From: Haloplanus aerogenes
Lineage (GTDB): Archaea; Halobacteriota; Halobacteria; Halobacteriales; Haloferacaceae
DNA: 64,000 bases
Assembly (NCBI RefSeq): GCF_003856835.1
Contig: NZ_CP034145.1
Span: 682,001-746,000 of the forward strand
Direction: 5' to 3'
The position numbers and the translations under genes were made by a program. Of the stretch, positions 50,338 through 59,618 are shown one piece after another. The notes below the pieces were generated by a model that was not told where the DNA came from, did no database searches, and saw only the letters and a program-made list of their open reading frames with translations. Within the stretch, counting starts at the first letter, position 1. Every line of letters begins with the position of its first letter.

Positions 50338-50874
50338 CTACTCGTCGAGGGCGTCGGTCAGGCCCCACTCTTCGGCGCGGGCACGGGCCTCTTCGCGCGC
50401 CCGGTCGCGGATGGCCTCGATCTGTGCCTCGTCGGCCAGAAATGCCTCGACAGCGTCGGTGTCGTCGTTGCCGAGGCGGTCGTCGGGCGCGGCCTCGCGG
50501 GTTCGGGTCACGAGGTTACGGTCGGCCCCGAGTCGCTCCGCCGGCAGCCCCGGCGACACCCGGAGGTCGTCGGCTTCGTGGGCCTCGGCCAGCGCCGACG
50601 CGTCGAGTTCGTAGAGTTCGACGCTGTACGGGCCGGGGCCGGCCACGTCGGCCAGCGCGTCGGCGCCACCCCGGTCGGTCTCGGTGCAGTACGCCAGCAC
50701 CGGAATCCCGTCCTCGAAGGTGACGACGCCGCGTGTCTCGTCACCGAGCAGGACGGCGTCTTGCGGCTCCAGGACGGCGTAGCCCGTCAGCCGTCGCTCC
50801 AGTGCCGTCGCCAGCGCCGCCCCGGGGTCGTCGACGACCCGCGAGCGGATCAGGTCTCCGCGCGGGATCTTCAT
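50338..50874 (-). CDS. Hypothetical partner of the MinD-type ATPase
   Basis: 178 residues, acidic, alpha/beta. Motif-like segments are 'MKIPRGDLIRSRVVDDP', 'YAVLEPQDAVLLGDETRGVVTFEDGIPVLAYCTETDRGG' and a helical, charged C-terminus ('EAQIEAIRDRAREEARARAEEWG'). It overlaps the MinD-type gene by 4 bases (ATGA), so the two almost certainly function together. No known domain; last gene of the cobalamin operon. Confidence 0.65.
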   Translation of the reverse strand: MKIPRGDLIRSRVVDDPGAALATALERRLTGYAVLEPQDAVLLGDETRGVVTFEDGIPVLAYCTETDRGGADALADVAGPGPYSVELYELDASALAEAHEADDLRVSPGLPAERLGADRNLVTRTREAAPDDRLGNDDTDAVEAFLADEAQIEAIRDRAREEARARAEEWGLTDALDE

Positions 50875-51644
50875 ACTTCGTCCGGCACGACCGCGCTCCG
50901 GAAGCGAGCGGCCACGTCCTCGCTTGCCCCGTCGCGCACGTCGAGTCGGCTCGCTGCCTCGCGGAACGCCTGTGACGCGGGCGCGTCCGGTGCGTGGGCC
51001 AGGAGAGGTTCACCCGCCTGCCGGGCCTCTCTGGCGGCGTCGCTCTCCGGAATCACGCCCAGCGTCTCGCCGCCGAAGTAGCGGTCGGCCTGTTCGGCGA
51101 CGCGTTCGATCCCCTCGTCGTCGCGGACGCGGTTGAACAGCGTCCCTGCCGTCTCCGTGCCGTACGACCGGGCGTACTCCTGCACCTTGAGGCCGTCCGA
51201 GAGCGCCGGAATCGTCGGCTGGAGGACGATCACCGTCCGGTCCGCGAGGACGATAGGCAGGACCGCGCTCTTCGACCCCAGTGCCGCCGGCGAGTCCAGC
51301 AGGAGTACGTCCGTATCGGCGGCGAGTTCCGCGACCACGTCGCGCAATCGTTCGGGATCGGCCGCCTGGAACGCCGCCAAACTCGTCCCGCAGGGGACGA
51401 CCTTCATCCCGAAGCGTTCGTACACCGCCTCGGAGACAGCGGCGTCCGCCTCCTCGACCAGTAGATCGTGAAGCGTCACCGCCGCGTCGTCGAGGCCGGC
51501 GTGAAAGAGCAGGTTCGCCATCCCCGTGTCGGCGTCGACGACCGTCACGTCGTGGGTCTCGGCGAGCGCCATCCCGAGCGCGAGCGTACTCGTCGTCTTT
51601 CCCGTCCCACCCTTGCCGCTCGCCACGGCGAACGCCTCGACCAT
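50871..51644 (-). CDS. MinD/ParA-type ATPase
   Basis: 257 residues from ATG 51644; an alternative ATG at 51662 would add six residues. Deviant Walker A 'ASGKGGTGKTTS' at 9-20, Walker A' 'VTVVDADTGMANLLFH', Walker B 'DVLLLDSPAALGS' and the C-terminal helical region. Such ATPases position proteins or act on metalloproteins. It lies at the end of the cobalamin operon, after cbiP (26 bases), and is followed by its own partner. A role in corrinoid or cobalt handling is possible but only by position. Confidence 0.85.
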   Translation of the reverse strand: MVEAFAVASGKGGTGKTTSTLALGMALAETHDVTVVDADTGMANLLFHAGLDDAAVTLHDLLVEEADAAVSEAVYERFGMKVVPCGTSLAAFQAADPERLRDVVAELAADTDVLLLDSPAALGSKSAVLPIVLADRTVIVLQPTIPALSDGLKVQEYARSYGTETAGTLFNRVRDDEGIERVAEQADRYFGGETLGVIPESDAAREARQAGEPLLAHAPDAPASQAFREAASRLDVRDGASEDVAARFRSAVVPDEV

Positions 51645-51670
51645 CGCCGTCGAGTACCGCATCTCTCCGG

Positions 51671-53224
51671 TTAAACGTTCGGTCGGTCGGGCAACCCCAG
51701 CGCGTCGAGGTCGATCGGCTCGACGAGCGCCGCCGCGCGGTCGTAGGGCGACACGTCGTCGGCCGTCGCTCCGGGTCGCTCCCGCCCCGCGGCGTCGTAC
51801 ACCGCCTCGACGAACGCCTCGCGCGCCACCCGGTTGGCGAACAGGTCGTGGAGGTAGGTGCCCAGCACCGACCCGCGGGCCGCGCCGAGTTCGGGGCCCG
51901 TCCGTCCGTCCGGCGCTGCGAACGGCGTCCGGACCGCCCCCGTCGCTCGCGTCTCGCCGGCGTGGATCTCGTAGCCCTCGACCGTCCCCGTCGCGCCGGC
52001 GAGGGGACCACCGCCCTCGACGGTCCACGTCGCGGGTTCGACCCGCTTGTCGGTCGAAAAGCGGGTCGCGACCGGCAGGAGGCCGAGACCCGGCACGGTC
52101 CCCCGGTCGCCGGTTCCCTCTCTCGCCGCACCCTCGATCCGCTCCCCGAGGAACTGGTAGCCGCCACAGAGGCCGACGACGGGGCCGTCGACGGCGCGGA
52201 GGCAGTCGCCGAGGCCCGCTTCACGGGCGGCCAGCAGGTCGTCGACCGTGTTCTTCGTCCCCGGCAGGACGACGGCGTCGGCGGGGCGGTCGTCCGGCCC
52301 CACGCGGTCGAACTCGGCGTCGAGCGGGACGTACACGACCCGAACGCCCGGAACTCGCGCGAGCGGTTCGAGGTCGGTCGCGTTCGAGACGCGAGGGAGA
52401 CGCGGGACGGCGACGGTGACCGTCCGCTCGGGTACCACACCGTCGTCCGCGCCCACCATTCTCCGTTCGCCTCGCGCCGGCAGGGCGACGCTGTCCTCCT
52501 CGGGCAGTCCCGGGTCGTCGTACGGGAGGACGGCGAGGATGGGGACGCCCGTCCGCGCCTCGACCGCTTCGATCCCGTCGTCGAGCAGGGTGCGGTCGCC
52601 GCGGAACTTCGTGATCACGACGCCGACGACCCGGTCGCGCAGGTCGTCGGGGAGGAGGTCGAGGGTGCCGACGATGGCGGCGAAGACACCGCCGCGCTCT
52701 ACGTCGGCAGTCAGGAGGATGTCGGCGTCCGCGATCCGCGCCGTCTCGACGTTCGCGAGGTCGCGGTCGTGGAGATTGATCTCCGCGATGGAGCCGGCAC
52801 CCTCCGCGACCACCACGTCTGCGTCGGCGGCCAGTCGGTCGTGGGCCGCGACGACCGCCTCTCGGGCGCGCGTCCACCACTCGTCGTAGTATCGACCGGC
52901 GGCGACGGTCGTCTCGGCCTCACCGTCGATCACGAGTTGGGACTCGCCGTCGCCCCGTGGTTTCAGGAGCACCGGGTTGTGGTCGGTCGTCGGCCGGACG
53001 CTCGCGGCGCGGGCCTGCACGTACTGCGAGACGCCGATTTCACCGAAGCCCGCGCCGGACGCTCGCGGCACCGCGCGGGCGTTGTTCGACATGTTCTGGG
53101 CCTTGAACGGCGCCACGTCGTAGCCGGCGTCGGCGAGGCGGCGACAGAGCCCCGCCGCCACCGTGGATTTCCCCACGTGGCTCGCGGTCCCCGCGACGAG
53201 AAGGGTCCGAGCGTCGTCGCTCAC
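51671..53224 (-). CDS. cbiP: Cobyric acid synthase
   Basis: 517 residues from GTG 53224, overlapping the upstream stop (GTGA). N-terminal P-loop '[17 protein letters not shown]', '[14 protein letters not shown]' and '[18 protein letters not shown]' form the dethiobiotin synthetase-like half, and the C-terminal glutamine amidotransferase has nucleophile Cys in '[13 protein letters not shown]' and '[10 protein letters not shown]' with a late His. It amidates adenosylcobyrinic acid a,c-diamide to cobyric acid. 'KRVEPATW' and '[10 protein letters not shown]' are family motifs. Complete. Confidence 0.93.
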   Translation of the reverse strand: MSDDARTLLVAGTASHVGKSTVAAGLCRRLADAGYDVAPFKAQNMSNNARAVPRASGAGFGEIGVSQYVQARAASVRPTTDHNPVLLKPRGDGESQLVIDGEAETTVAAGRYYDEWWTRAREAVVAAHDRLAADADVVVAEGAGSIAEINLHDRDLANVETARIADADILLTADVERGGVFAAIVGTLDLLPDDLRDRVVGVVITKFRGDRTLLDDGIEAVEARTGVPILAVLPYDDPGLPEEDSVALPARGERRMVGADDGVVPERTVTVAVPRLPRVSNATDLEPLARVPGVRVVYVPLDAEFDRVGPDDRPADAVVLPGTKNTVDDLLAAREAGLGDCLRAVDGPVVGLCGGYQFLGERIEGAAREGTGDRGTVPGLGLLPVATRFSTDKRVEPATWTVEGGGPLAGATGTVEGYEIHAGETRATGAVRTPFAAPDGRTGPELGAARGSVLGTYLHDLFANRVAREAFVEAVYDAAGRERPGATADDVSPYDRAAALVEPIDLDALGLPDRPNV

Positions 53225-54774
53225 GCTCGGCCTCCGGCGAAGCGGTCGACCGGCGCCGCGAGCGCGGGTGTCGACGGCTCCCGCATGTCGCTCTCGTTCG
53301 CCTCCTCCTCGGCCGCAGCCGCGTCCACCCACGCCGGCCGCGTCACCGTCACCGGCCCCGGAACGATCCGAATCGTGATTTCGACCCGAACGTTCGGCGC
53401 CGACGTGGGGGTGTACTCGCGGTGGAGTTCCCGGACCACCCCGTCCTCGTCGACGAGCGCCCACCCCGTCACGTTCCGCGACGCCGGCCACGGATCGCCG
53501 CGGATGGCGATCCGAACCGTCGTCCCCTCGCCGACGCCGACGATCCGCGAGTCGTTGACGCTGAGATACCACCGCACGGCTCGCTCGGTTCGATCCACGA
53601 TGTCACCCGTCCCCGTGCGGGATCGGATCTCGATCCGCTCGTGAGGCTCGTCACTCCCCGACCGGCGGACGTACTCGCTCGTTCCGTTCGCGTACGTCGA
53701 GACCGGGGCGACCACGCCCGACTCGTGTCTGATCGCGCCGAGCGTCCGCACCTGCGACCGGTACCGTCTCGGCGACTCCACGACCGCCCGCTCGTGGGTG
53801 ACGCCCCGCAACTCCCCGTCGACGAACTCCCGGTGGGTGATCCGGAGACGGTAGGACTGATCGGTCAGCGCGGCCTCGTGGGCATCGGCGAGCGCCGACG
53901 CGTCCGTGACGCCTGTCGAATCGATGCCCGGCGGCAGCGAGCCCTCGGCCGCTTCCACCCGACGCACGCCCGGCGCGATGGGCAGTCCCTCGCGTTCCAT
54001 CACGTCGGGACTCGCGGCCCCGTTCGACCCCCGTGCCGCGTCGTCGCCGTCCGCGCCCGACGACGTGAGTCCCGGTCCGACCGCGGCGACGACGCCCCCG
54101 ACGACGATCACCGCCACCAGACCGACGGCGATCCAGCGAGCGGTCGGGATCGAGGTGTCGTCGTCGCCAGTCGTCGACTCCCTCGACGGGCCGGTGGGGG
54201 CACCACCATCGACTGTATCGCCCTCGGTCGCTCGTTCGCGTCGAGCCTCGTCGGTCGGCGTCCGGGTCGTGTCGTCGGTCCGCCGGTCGCCGGCACCCGT
54301 CGCCGTCGACCGGTGGCGCGTCCCGTCCCGTCGGTGTCCGCCGGTCGGGGGAGGCGCCGCAGTCGCTCCTGCCGTCGACGAGGGCGACGTGTCGTCGGCG
54401 CTTGTGGCTGTCGTCGGCCGTGCCGACGCGTCGTCCGACGATTCCGGTTCCGGGTCGTCGCCAGCCAGATCGCTCGGCTCGCAGTCGAAGAACTGCCGGA
54501 ACAGGCGTTCGCGCGTCTCGCGCTCGACGGCGTACCGCACCATCTGTCGAAGGTCGGCAGCGTCGACGGTGTCGTCGGCATCGGCGTCGTCGACACCGCG
54601 ACCCGCGACCCGCCGCGACTCGTCCGCGCCCGGCGGCGTCACCCACAGGTCGCCGTCGACGCGTACCGTCTCCCACCCGCGAGCGTCGTACACCGCCTCG
54701 ACGAAGGCGGTCCGGTCTTCGGGGGCGAGGCCGTCGAAACAGTCCCGGAACGCCTCGCGCGACACGCGCGTCAT
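53221..54774 (-). CDS. Single-pass membrane protein of unknown function inside the cobalamin operon
   Basis: 517 residues. The N-terminal about 90 residues ('[38 protein letters not shown]') look like a small nuclease-like or restriction-endonuclease-like fold. A long Ser/Thr/Asp-rich linker follows, one membrane helix ('[20 protein letters not shown]') and an extracytoplasmic domain ('[20 protein letters not shown]', '[14 protein letters not shown]'). It is placed between cobO and cbiP with 40 and overlapping bases respectively. No cobalamin gene resembles it. Possibly a sensor or transport-linked protein. Confidence 0.65.
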   Translation of the reverse strand: MTRVSREAFRDCFDGLAPEDRTAFVEAVYDARGWETVRVDGDLWVTPPGADESRRVAGRGVDDADADDTVDAADLRQMVRYAVERETRERLFRQFFDCEPSDLAGDDPEPESSDDASARPTTATSADDTSPSSTAGATAAPPPTGGHRRDGTRHRSTATGAGDRRTDDTTRTPTDEARRERATEGDTVDGGAPTGPSRESTTGDDDTSIPTARWIAVGLVAVIVVGGVVAAVGPGLTSSGADGDDAARGSNGAASPDVMEREGLPIAPGVRRVEAAEGSLPPGIDSTGVTDASALADAHEAALTDQSYRLRITHREFVDGELRGVTHERAVVESPRRYRSQVRTLGAIRHESGVVAPVSTYANGTSEYVRRSGSDEPHERIEIRSRTGTGDIVDRTERAVRWYLSVNDSRIVGVGEGTTVRIAIRGDPWPASRNVTGWALVDEDGVVRELHREYTPTSAPNVRVEITIRIVPGPVTVTRPAWVDAAAAEEEANESDMREPSTPALAAPVDRFAGGRA

Positions 54775-54814
54775 GGACGACGGTAGGAACCGCGTAGCAA
54801 AGTCGTTGACGCGC

Positions 54815-55456
54815 CTAGAACTCGGTCCCCTTGCGCGCCCGCTGTCCCGCATCGATGGGGTGTCGCTCCTTTCGCACCTCGCTCACCAGATCGGCCCGGT
54901 CGGTGAGGTACGTCGGGCGGTCGTGGCCGCCGGTGCAGACGAGTTCCAGCCCCTCGGGCTTCGACTCGACGAGGTCGATCACGTCGTCGGGATCGATCAG
55001 GTCGCGGTTGGCCGCGTAGCCGATCTCGTCGAGGATCAGCATGTGAACGCCGTCCTCGGGAGCACCGTCGAGGGGGAGCGGTGCCGAGAGGTCGGCCTCG
55101 CGCGCCGCGTCGACCAGGTCGCGGGCGCGTGCCAGTCCACCCTCGGCCTTCGCAGCGTGGTCGGCGTCCTCGGTGCCATCCCTGAAACCGTGCCAGCCGT
55201 AGTGGCCGCTGTGTTCGTAGCTGAAGCCGGCAACCTGCTCGATGGCCTCGTACTCGCCACGCACGTCCTCGACGCTCTCGGCGCCGCCTTTCATGAACTG
55301 GAGCAGGTGGACGCGGTAGCCGTGGCCGGCGGCGCGAAAGCCCATACCGAGGGCAGCCGTGGTCTTTCCCTTCCCGTTCCCCCACCACACCTGTACGCGG
55401 CCGAACTCCGGAGGTGCTCGGGCTTGCGGGGCGGATGCTTCGCTCTCCTCGCTCAT
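54815..55456 (-). CDS. cobO: Cob(I)yrinic acid a,c-diamide adenosyltransferase (CobO/BtuR type)
   Basis: 213 residues. The P-loop is 'VWWGNGKGKTTAALGMGFRA' (about 25-44), with 'HLLQFMKGG', 'MLILDEIGYAANRDLI' and 'LELVCTGGHDRPTYL' completing the BtuR/CobO family. It transfers the adenosyl group of ATP to the corrinoid cobalt. ATG 55456 was chosen; ATG 55465 adds only three residues. A large palindrome (55486-55565) ends about 30 bases upstream. In the middle of the operon. Confidence 0.9.
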   Translation of the reverse strand: MSEESEASAPQARAPPEFGRVQVWWGNGKGKTTAALGMGFRAAGHGYRVHLLQFMKGGAESVEDVRGEYEAIEQVAGFSYEHSGHYGWHGFRDGTEDADHAAKAEGGLARARDLVDAAREADLSAPLPLDGAPEDGVHMLILDEIGYAANRDLIDPDDVIDLVESKPEGLELVCTGGHDRPTYLTDRADLVSEVRKERHPIDAGQRARKGTEF

Positions 55457-55485
55457 GCCCGCCAACTCGATCCGGCGCGGGCTTC

Positions 55486-55565
55486 ATACTGTCGACTGTA
55501 ACTGGGCCGAGAGAGTCGCCACTGCTGGATGGCGACTCTTTCGGCCGACTTACAGCCGGCAGTAT
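55486..55565. repeat. 80-bp interrupted palindrome upstream of cobO (MITE-like or regulatory)
   Basis: Arms pair about a single centre: ATACTG/CAGTAT, CTGTAA/TTACAG and GGCCGAGAGAGTCGCCA with TGGCGACTCTTTCGGCC (one G-T mismatch), with a loop of about 8 bases. It sits between cbiZ (its stop overlaps the last base) and cobO. It could be a miniature palindromic element, a transcription terminator/anti-terminator or a regulatory hairpin. Confidence 0.7.
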
Positions 55566-56308
55566 CAGTGATCCGGTGCGAGCGCCGACACCGTCGCCCG
55601 GGCGTCGGTGACGACGCCCGACTCGGGGTCGTCGACGCCGTAGTCGCCGTCCGGGTAGCGCGAGGCCAGACTCGCGGCGAGGGCGTCACGAACGCACGCA
55701 CGGGCCGCCGCGCCGACGGCCGTGGCGCTCCCGGAGAACTGGGCGGGGTCGCCAGCGGGGTCACAGGCCGCGACGACGGCGTCGGTCGTGGTGCCGGGGA
55801 CGCCGACGCGGTCGAGGAGCGTCGCGGCCTTCGCCTCGGCGGCGACGGTCAGCAGGTTGGGGAGCGCCCCCGGCGCGAGCGCGCGAGTCGTCCCCACGAC
55901 GACGTTCACGGTGCCAGCGTGGTGGTCGTCGGCGGTGGTCACGGAGTCGTCGCCAGCGCCGTGGTCTCGACGGCGTCGGTCGTGGACCGGCAGGGCGGCG
56001 GGGTTCGAGACGCCGGCGGTGACGACGGCCTCGACGGGGCCGAGTCGGGCCCGGCGGGCGTGGCGCTGGTGGACGCCCGTCAACAGCGCGGGACCGGTCG
56101 CGGCGTCGGTATCGAAGCCCGCGGCGTCAAGCCGTTCGGCGACGTAGGCGTCGAGGTCGGTCCGGTGCCACCCCTCGGGGACGGTACAGTTGTAGGCCGC
56201 GTCGGCCCGGTGTTCGCCGCCGGCGTGGCCGGTCGAGAGCCAGCGGGTGTTCGGCCGAGCGAGGCGGCAGACACCGTCGCGGACCGTCGCCTCGAACACG
56301 GCGGTCAC
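55565..56308 (-). CDS. cbiZ: Adenosylcobinamide amidohydrolase
   Basis: 247 residues from GTG 56308, overlapping the cobD stop (GTGA). Motifs are 'RWLSTGHAGGEHRADAAYN', 'GPALLTGVHQRHARRA', 'VEAVVTAGVSNPAALP' and 'TVNVVVGTTRALAPGALPNLL'. CbiZ hydrolyses cobinamide-type corrinoids for salvage, which archaea use because their synthesis proceeds through GTP-dependent CobY. It ends at the palindrome before cobO. A Asp/Gly/His-rich loop ('RRRRDHGAGDDSVTTADDHH') interrupts the core. Confidence 0.88.
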   Translation of the reverse strand: MTAVFEATVRDGVCRLARPNTRWLSTGHAGGEHRADAAYNCTVPEGWHRTDLDAYVAERLDAAGFDTDAATGPALLTGVHQRHARRARLGPVEAVVTAGVSNPAALPVHDRRRRDHGAGDDSVTTADDHHAGTVNVVVGTTRALAPGALPNLLTVAAEAKAATLLDRVGVPGTTTDAVVAACDPAGDPAQFSGSATAVGAAARACVRDALAASLASRYPDGDYGVDDPESGVVTDARATVSALAPDH

Positions 56309-57309
56309 AGCAGGGCGTCGAGGAGGCGATCGTTCTCGTTGGGCCGGCGGACGGCGACCCGGACGTGCGAATCGAGGTCGCGGAAGGTGGTCGCGTCCCG
56401 TACGACGATCCCTTCGCGCCGGGCGGCGTCGATCACCTCGCTCACCGATCGGTCGTGAACACCGAGGAGGAGGAAGGGTGCCTCGGAGGGGTAGACCTCG
56501 TACGCGGCGGCGAGGCGGTCGGCCATACGCTCGCGCTCGCGGCGCACCCGGTCGCGCGTCTCGGCGACGAACTTCGTCTGGCGGAAGCAGTACGTCCCCA
56601 CGTCGGCCGCGGGCGTCGAGAGCCCCCAGACCGGCCGAGCGGCGTCGAGTCGCTCGCGCAGGCCGTCCGTCGCGACGGCCAGCCCGGCCCGAAGTCCGGG
56701 CAGGCCGAAGATTTTGGTCAGCGACCGCGCGACGATGACCCCGGGTTCGCCAGCGAGCGTCCGCCGGTCGGTGAAGTCGAGAAACGCCTCGTCGACGACG
56801 AGAACGGTGTCCGCGGCGCGGCACTGCTGGGCGAACGCCAGCAGGTCGGCCTGCGGGTAGCCGTCGCCAGTCGGATTGTTCGGGTTACAGACGACGACTA
56901 CGTCGTACGGCGACGGGTCGGTCCCGAGGATTCGGTCGTGGGCGATAAACGTCGGATCGACGCCCTGCAGTCGCACCTCGCGTTCGTACTCCGCGAAGCT
57001 CGGTTTCGGGAGGAGTGCATCGTCGCCCGTCTCCAGTGTCACCTCGAACGCGAGGCGGAGCGCCCCGATGCCGCCGGCAGTCGGGGCGACGTTCAACGGT
57101 TCACACCCCAGATACTCTCCTGCGGCGGTCCGGAACTCGCAGTAGTCGTCGCCGGGATACTGTGTCGCGGCGCCGTACGCCGATTCGTAGACACCCGCGA
57201 TGCCCCGTGGTCGCTCCGGATTCGTGTTGGCACTGAAATCCAGGAGCGTCGAATCCGACGCCCCCCCATGTGGCACGCGCGGTACGTCGGCCACGGCGTC
57301 AGGGTCCAT
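56305..57309 (-). CDS. cobD: Threonine-phosphate decarboxylase-type aminotransferase
   Basis: 334 residues, PLP fold type I. PLP-Lys is in 'VARSLTKIFGLPGLRAG' and the Asn/Asp of 'VVCNPNNPTGDGYP' and 'VLVVDEAFLDFTDRR' are conserved. The N-terminus 'VPHGGASDSTLLDFSANTNP' is typical of CobD. It makes (R)-1-amino-2-propanol phosphate for the lower loop of cobalamin. It could alternatively be histidinol-phosphate aminotransferase, but the operon supports CobD. Overlaps cobT by 11 bases. Confidence 0.88.
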   Translation of the reverse strand: MDPDAVADVPRVPHGGASDSTLLDFSANTNPERPRGIAGVYESAYGAATQYPGDDYCEFRTAAGEYLGCEPLNVAPTAGGIGALRLAFEVTLETGDDALLPKPSFAEYEREVRLQGVDPTFIAHDRILGTDPSPYDVVVVCNPNNPTGDGYPQADLLAFAQQCRAADTVLVVDEAFLDFTDRRTLAGEPGVIVARSLTKIFGLPGLRAGLAVATDGLRERLDAARPVWGLSTPAADVGTYCFRQTKFVAETRDRVRRERERMADRLAAAYEVYPSEAPFLLLGVHDRSVSEVIDAARREGIVVRDATTFRDLDSHVRVAVRRPNENDRLLDALL

Positions 57310-58330
57310 GCGAGTCGATAAGACGCTCCATTACCTCAAGCGTTCCGTCGGCAACGCGCCCGAGCGCGCCCGCACGCTCGGCTAGCCGGAGCGCACCGCC
57401 CATACCCGCACCCTCCTTCGCTTCCCCCGCGGCGTAGCGAGCGAGCGCGTCGTCCCGCCCGGCGAAGCCGGGGTCGGTGACGACGAGGTCGCAGTCGAGG
57501 GCCTCGGTCGCCGCCGACAGATCGGCATCGGCGGCGACGTACGTCGTCGCCGCGACGGTCAGCGGCGCTGCGACGCCGGCATGACGGAGCAGCGCGGCAG
57601 CGGCGAGCATCTGTGTCCCGCCACCGAGCACCACCTCGGTCCCCGACTCCAGTGCCCCGGCGGTGAGTCCGGCGACGACCGCCAGCACCGGGTCGCCCAG
57701 AAACCGGACGGCGAGTTCCGGGTGGTAGGCCGCCTCGCCGGGCGCAACGTCGCTCGCCTCGAACGCGGCGTCGATCACCTCCCGTTTCAGGTCGAGCGGA
57801 TTCTCCGGCAGCGACGACGAAACGGTGATACCGACGGCTTCGCCGTCTTCTCGAGGTGTCTTCGACACCTCGCTGACCCCGAGCGCCCGACAGACCCCGA
57901 GTGCGGTCGTAGTGCCGCCGGGAATCGTCTCGCCGATCACGAGTTCGTCGTCGGGGAGCGCGCGCCCGAGGTCGCGGGCGGCGACCCACGCCCCCGGCGC
58001 GGTCGGCACCGGATCGACCTCGCGCACGTCGCGGCCGGGTTTCGCGCCCACGTCGACGGTCGGTGCTCCGGTCGGCTTGGCGAGGCCGGCGTCGACGACG
58101 AGCGTCTCGAATCCGACCGCCTCGCGGACCGCGCGGGTGACGGCCGCGGGCGTCGGACATCCCGTCGGACTCACCGGAACCTCCGGTGCGCGCACCAGAC
58201 GGCCGTACTCGATCAGTTCCGCGTCGGCGCTCGGCGTGTGGGGCAGGAGGTTGGGGTCGGCACCGGCGGCGCTGATGCCGTCGATCCGCGCCGTCGCCGT
58301 CGTTCCGGCGACGAGGACGAACCGCGTCAC
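57299..58330 (-). CDS. CobT-type nicotinate-nucleotide phosphoribosyltransferase (TIGR00303-like) with hairpin insert
   Basis: 343 residues. Features: 'VVDAGLAKPTGAPTVDVG', 'DDELVIGETIPGGTTTALG', 'VLGGGTQMLAAAALLRHAG' and 'DPGFAGRDDALARYA'. Related proteins activate the lower ligand base for cobalamin. After 'GVCRALGVS' about 15 residues ('EVSKTPREDGEAVGIT') are extra compared with what I expect of the family; they are encoded by a paired hairpin element (57830-57876) and keep the frame before 'VSSSLPENPLDLK'. The activity is probably retained, but this is untested. Confidence 0.83.
   Translation of the reverse strand: MTRFVLVAGTTATARIDGISAAGADPNLLPHTPSADAELIEYGRLVRAPEVPVSPTGCPTPAAVTRAVREAVGFETLVVDAGLAKPTGAPTVDVGAKPGRDVREVDPVPTAPGAWVAARDLGRALPDDELVIGETIPGGTTTALGVCRALGVSEVSKTPREDGEAVGITVSSSLPENPLDLKREVIDAAFEASDVAPGEAAYHPELAVRFLGDPVLAVVAGLTAGALESGTEVVLGGGTQMLAAAALLRHAGVAAPLTVAATTYVAADADLSAATEALDCDLVVTDPGFAGRDDALARYAAGEAKEGAGMGGALRLAERAGALGRVADGTLEVMERLIDSHGP
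57830..57876 (-). repeat. Paired 3-base-loop hairpin element in cobT-like gene
   Basis: Two perfect hairpins, GACGGC-TTC-GCCGTC (57833-57847) and CGAGGTGTC-TTC-GACACCTCG (57852-57872). On the minus strand it begins GTCAGCGAGG and reads like the elements in phr, azlC and cbiB. Sense orientation, in frame. Confidence 0.75.
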
Positions 58331-58884
58331 GACAGCGCCTCCGCAATCTGCAGGTCGCGCGGGCGATTCACGTTCACGGCGAGTCGGGCATCGTCGCTGA
58401 CGTATATGTCGTCGTCGGTTGCCGCGACGACGTTGATCCCGGTCGGCGCGAGTTCGCGTCCGTCGCGCTCGAACGTCGTGTCGACGCTCACCCCTAGCCG
58501 CCGCTTCAGGTCGACGGGTACTGCGACGGCGAGCGAGTCCTCCGCCCGAGCCAGCACGCGATTCACCGACTCGGTGGTGAGGAGGGGTACGTCGGCGGCG
58601 ACGGTCAGCGCCGGACGGCCGATCCGGTCCAGCGCGGCCGAGAGGTCGTCGACGTATCCGTCGCCGGGCGTCTCGACGACCGTGATGCCCGGATTCGACT
58701 GTAGATGCGCGCGCGTCCCGGGCGCGTGCGGCGAGACGGCCGCGTACACGCGGTCGACCCGACTCGCGGCGAGGGCGTCACACACCCGGTCGACCATGGG
58801 CGTTCCATTCACCGCAACGAGCGGTTTTTCGACCGCTCCGCCGAGTCGTGTCCCTTTCCCGCCGCACATCACCAGAGCGTCCAC
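58327..58884 (-). CDS. cobY: GTP:adenosylcobinamide-phosphate guanylyltransferase
   Basis: 185 residues from GTG 58884. The nucleotidyltransferase signature is 'VMCGGKGTRLGGAVEKPLVAVNG' (about 5-27) and Asp in 'LTVAADVPLLTTESV'. In archaea this enzyme replaces bacterial CobU in activating adenosylcobinamide phosphate. Its start overlaps cobS by 16 bases. Complete. The terminal 'VNVNRPRDLQIAEAL' is a family motif. Confidence 0.88.
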   Translation of the reverse strand: MDALVMCGGKGTRLGGAVEKPLVAVNGTPMVDRVCDALAASRVDRVYAAVSPHAPGTRAHLQSNPGITVVETPGDGYVDDLSAALDRIGRPALTVAADVPLLTTESVNRVLARAEDSLAVAVPVDLKRRLGVSVDTTFERDGRELAPTGINVVAATDDDIYVSDDARLAVNVNRPRDLQIAEALS

Positions 58885-59618
58885 GCGATCACCCCCGCGT
58901 GCAGCGCCGCGATCCGGCCGAGTTCGTTCGCGGCACCCAGCACGTCGCCGGTGATGCCGCCCAGCCGACGCGTTCCCCATCGGCCGACGAGGAGGGCGAC
59001 GAGCGGGCCGGCGACGAGTGTGGCGGCGAGCGCCGGCCCGCTCCCGCGGGGGGCGGCCAGCGCGGCGGGGACGGCGGCGACGACCACCGGAAGCAGGGCG
59101 GCGCTGTCGGCTTCCCCGACGACCGCCGACCCTAGCCCCTCGTGACCGGGCGTGCCGAGGGCGACGAGCGCCGCCATGCCGACCTTGGCGCTCACCTCCG
59201 CCGCGAGGACGAGACGGACGGCGACCCGCGGGCCGGAACCGGCGACGCCGAGGCCGCCGAGCGCGAGGGCGACGAGCGCGAGTCCGACCGCGAGCGCGCC
59301 GCCGACGCCGGTCTGTGAGTCCTTCAGGACCGACCGCCGGTCCGCGTCGGCGCCGTGGACCGCGGCGGCGTCGCCACAGTCCGCGAGACCGTCGACGTGC
59401 GTGACGCCGGTGACGAGATAGAGCGCGACGAGATAGCCCGCGACCGCCGTCGAGACGGGGAGTGGCGCGAGGAGCGGAAGGGCGGCCAGCGCGCCGACGA
59501 CGTAGCCGGCGACGACGAACGCGACGGGCGTCCGCCGGAAGGCGTCCCACGCCGCTTCGTCGCCGCCGACGGGCAGGCGCGTCAGGAAGGCGAGCGCGCC
59601 GCGCACGGCCGTCAACAC
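58869..59618 (-). CDS. cobS: Adenosylcobinamide-GDP ribazoletransferase (cobalamin synthase)
   Basis: 249 residues from GTG 59618, with many membrane helices. The catalytic and family residues are in 'ALAFLTRLPVGGDE', 'VTHVDGLADCGDAAAVHGADADRRSVLKDSQTGVGG' (Mg-binding Asp motif in the latter) and 'LGGITGDVLGAANELGR'. It joins the activated lower loop to the corrinoid in the membrane. Overlaps cbiB by 7 bases. Complete. Confidence 0.9.
   Translation of the reverse strand: MLTAVRGALAFLTRLPVGGDEAAWDAFRRTPVAFVVAGYVVGALAALPLLAPLPVSTAVAGYLVALYLVTGVTHVDGLADCGDAAAVHGADADRRSVLKDSQTGVGGALAVGLALVALALGGLGVAGSGPRVAVRLVLAAEVSAKVGMAALVALGTPGHEGLGSAVVGEADSAALLPVVVAAVPAALAAPRGSGPALAATLVAGPLVALLVGRWGTRRLGGITGDVLGAANELGRIAALHAGVIAWTLW

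Noticed and set aside
52027-52070. 3-base-loop hairpin GCGGGT-TCG-ACCCGC in cbiP
   Set aside because: It encodes the conserved family residues 'KRVEPA', so it is probably native codons rather than an inserted element.
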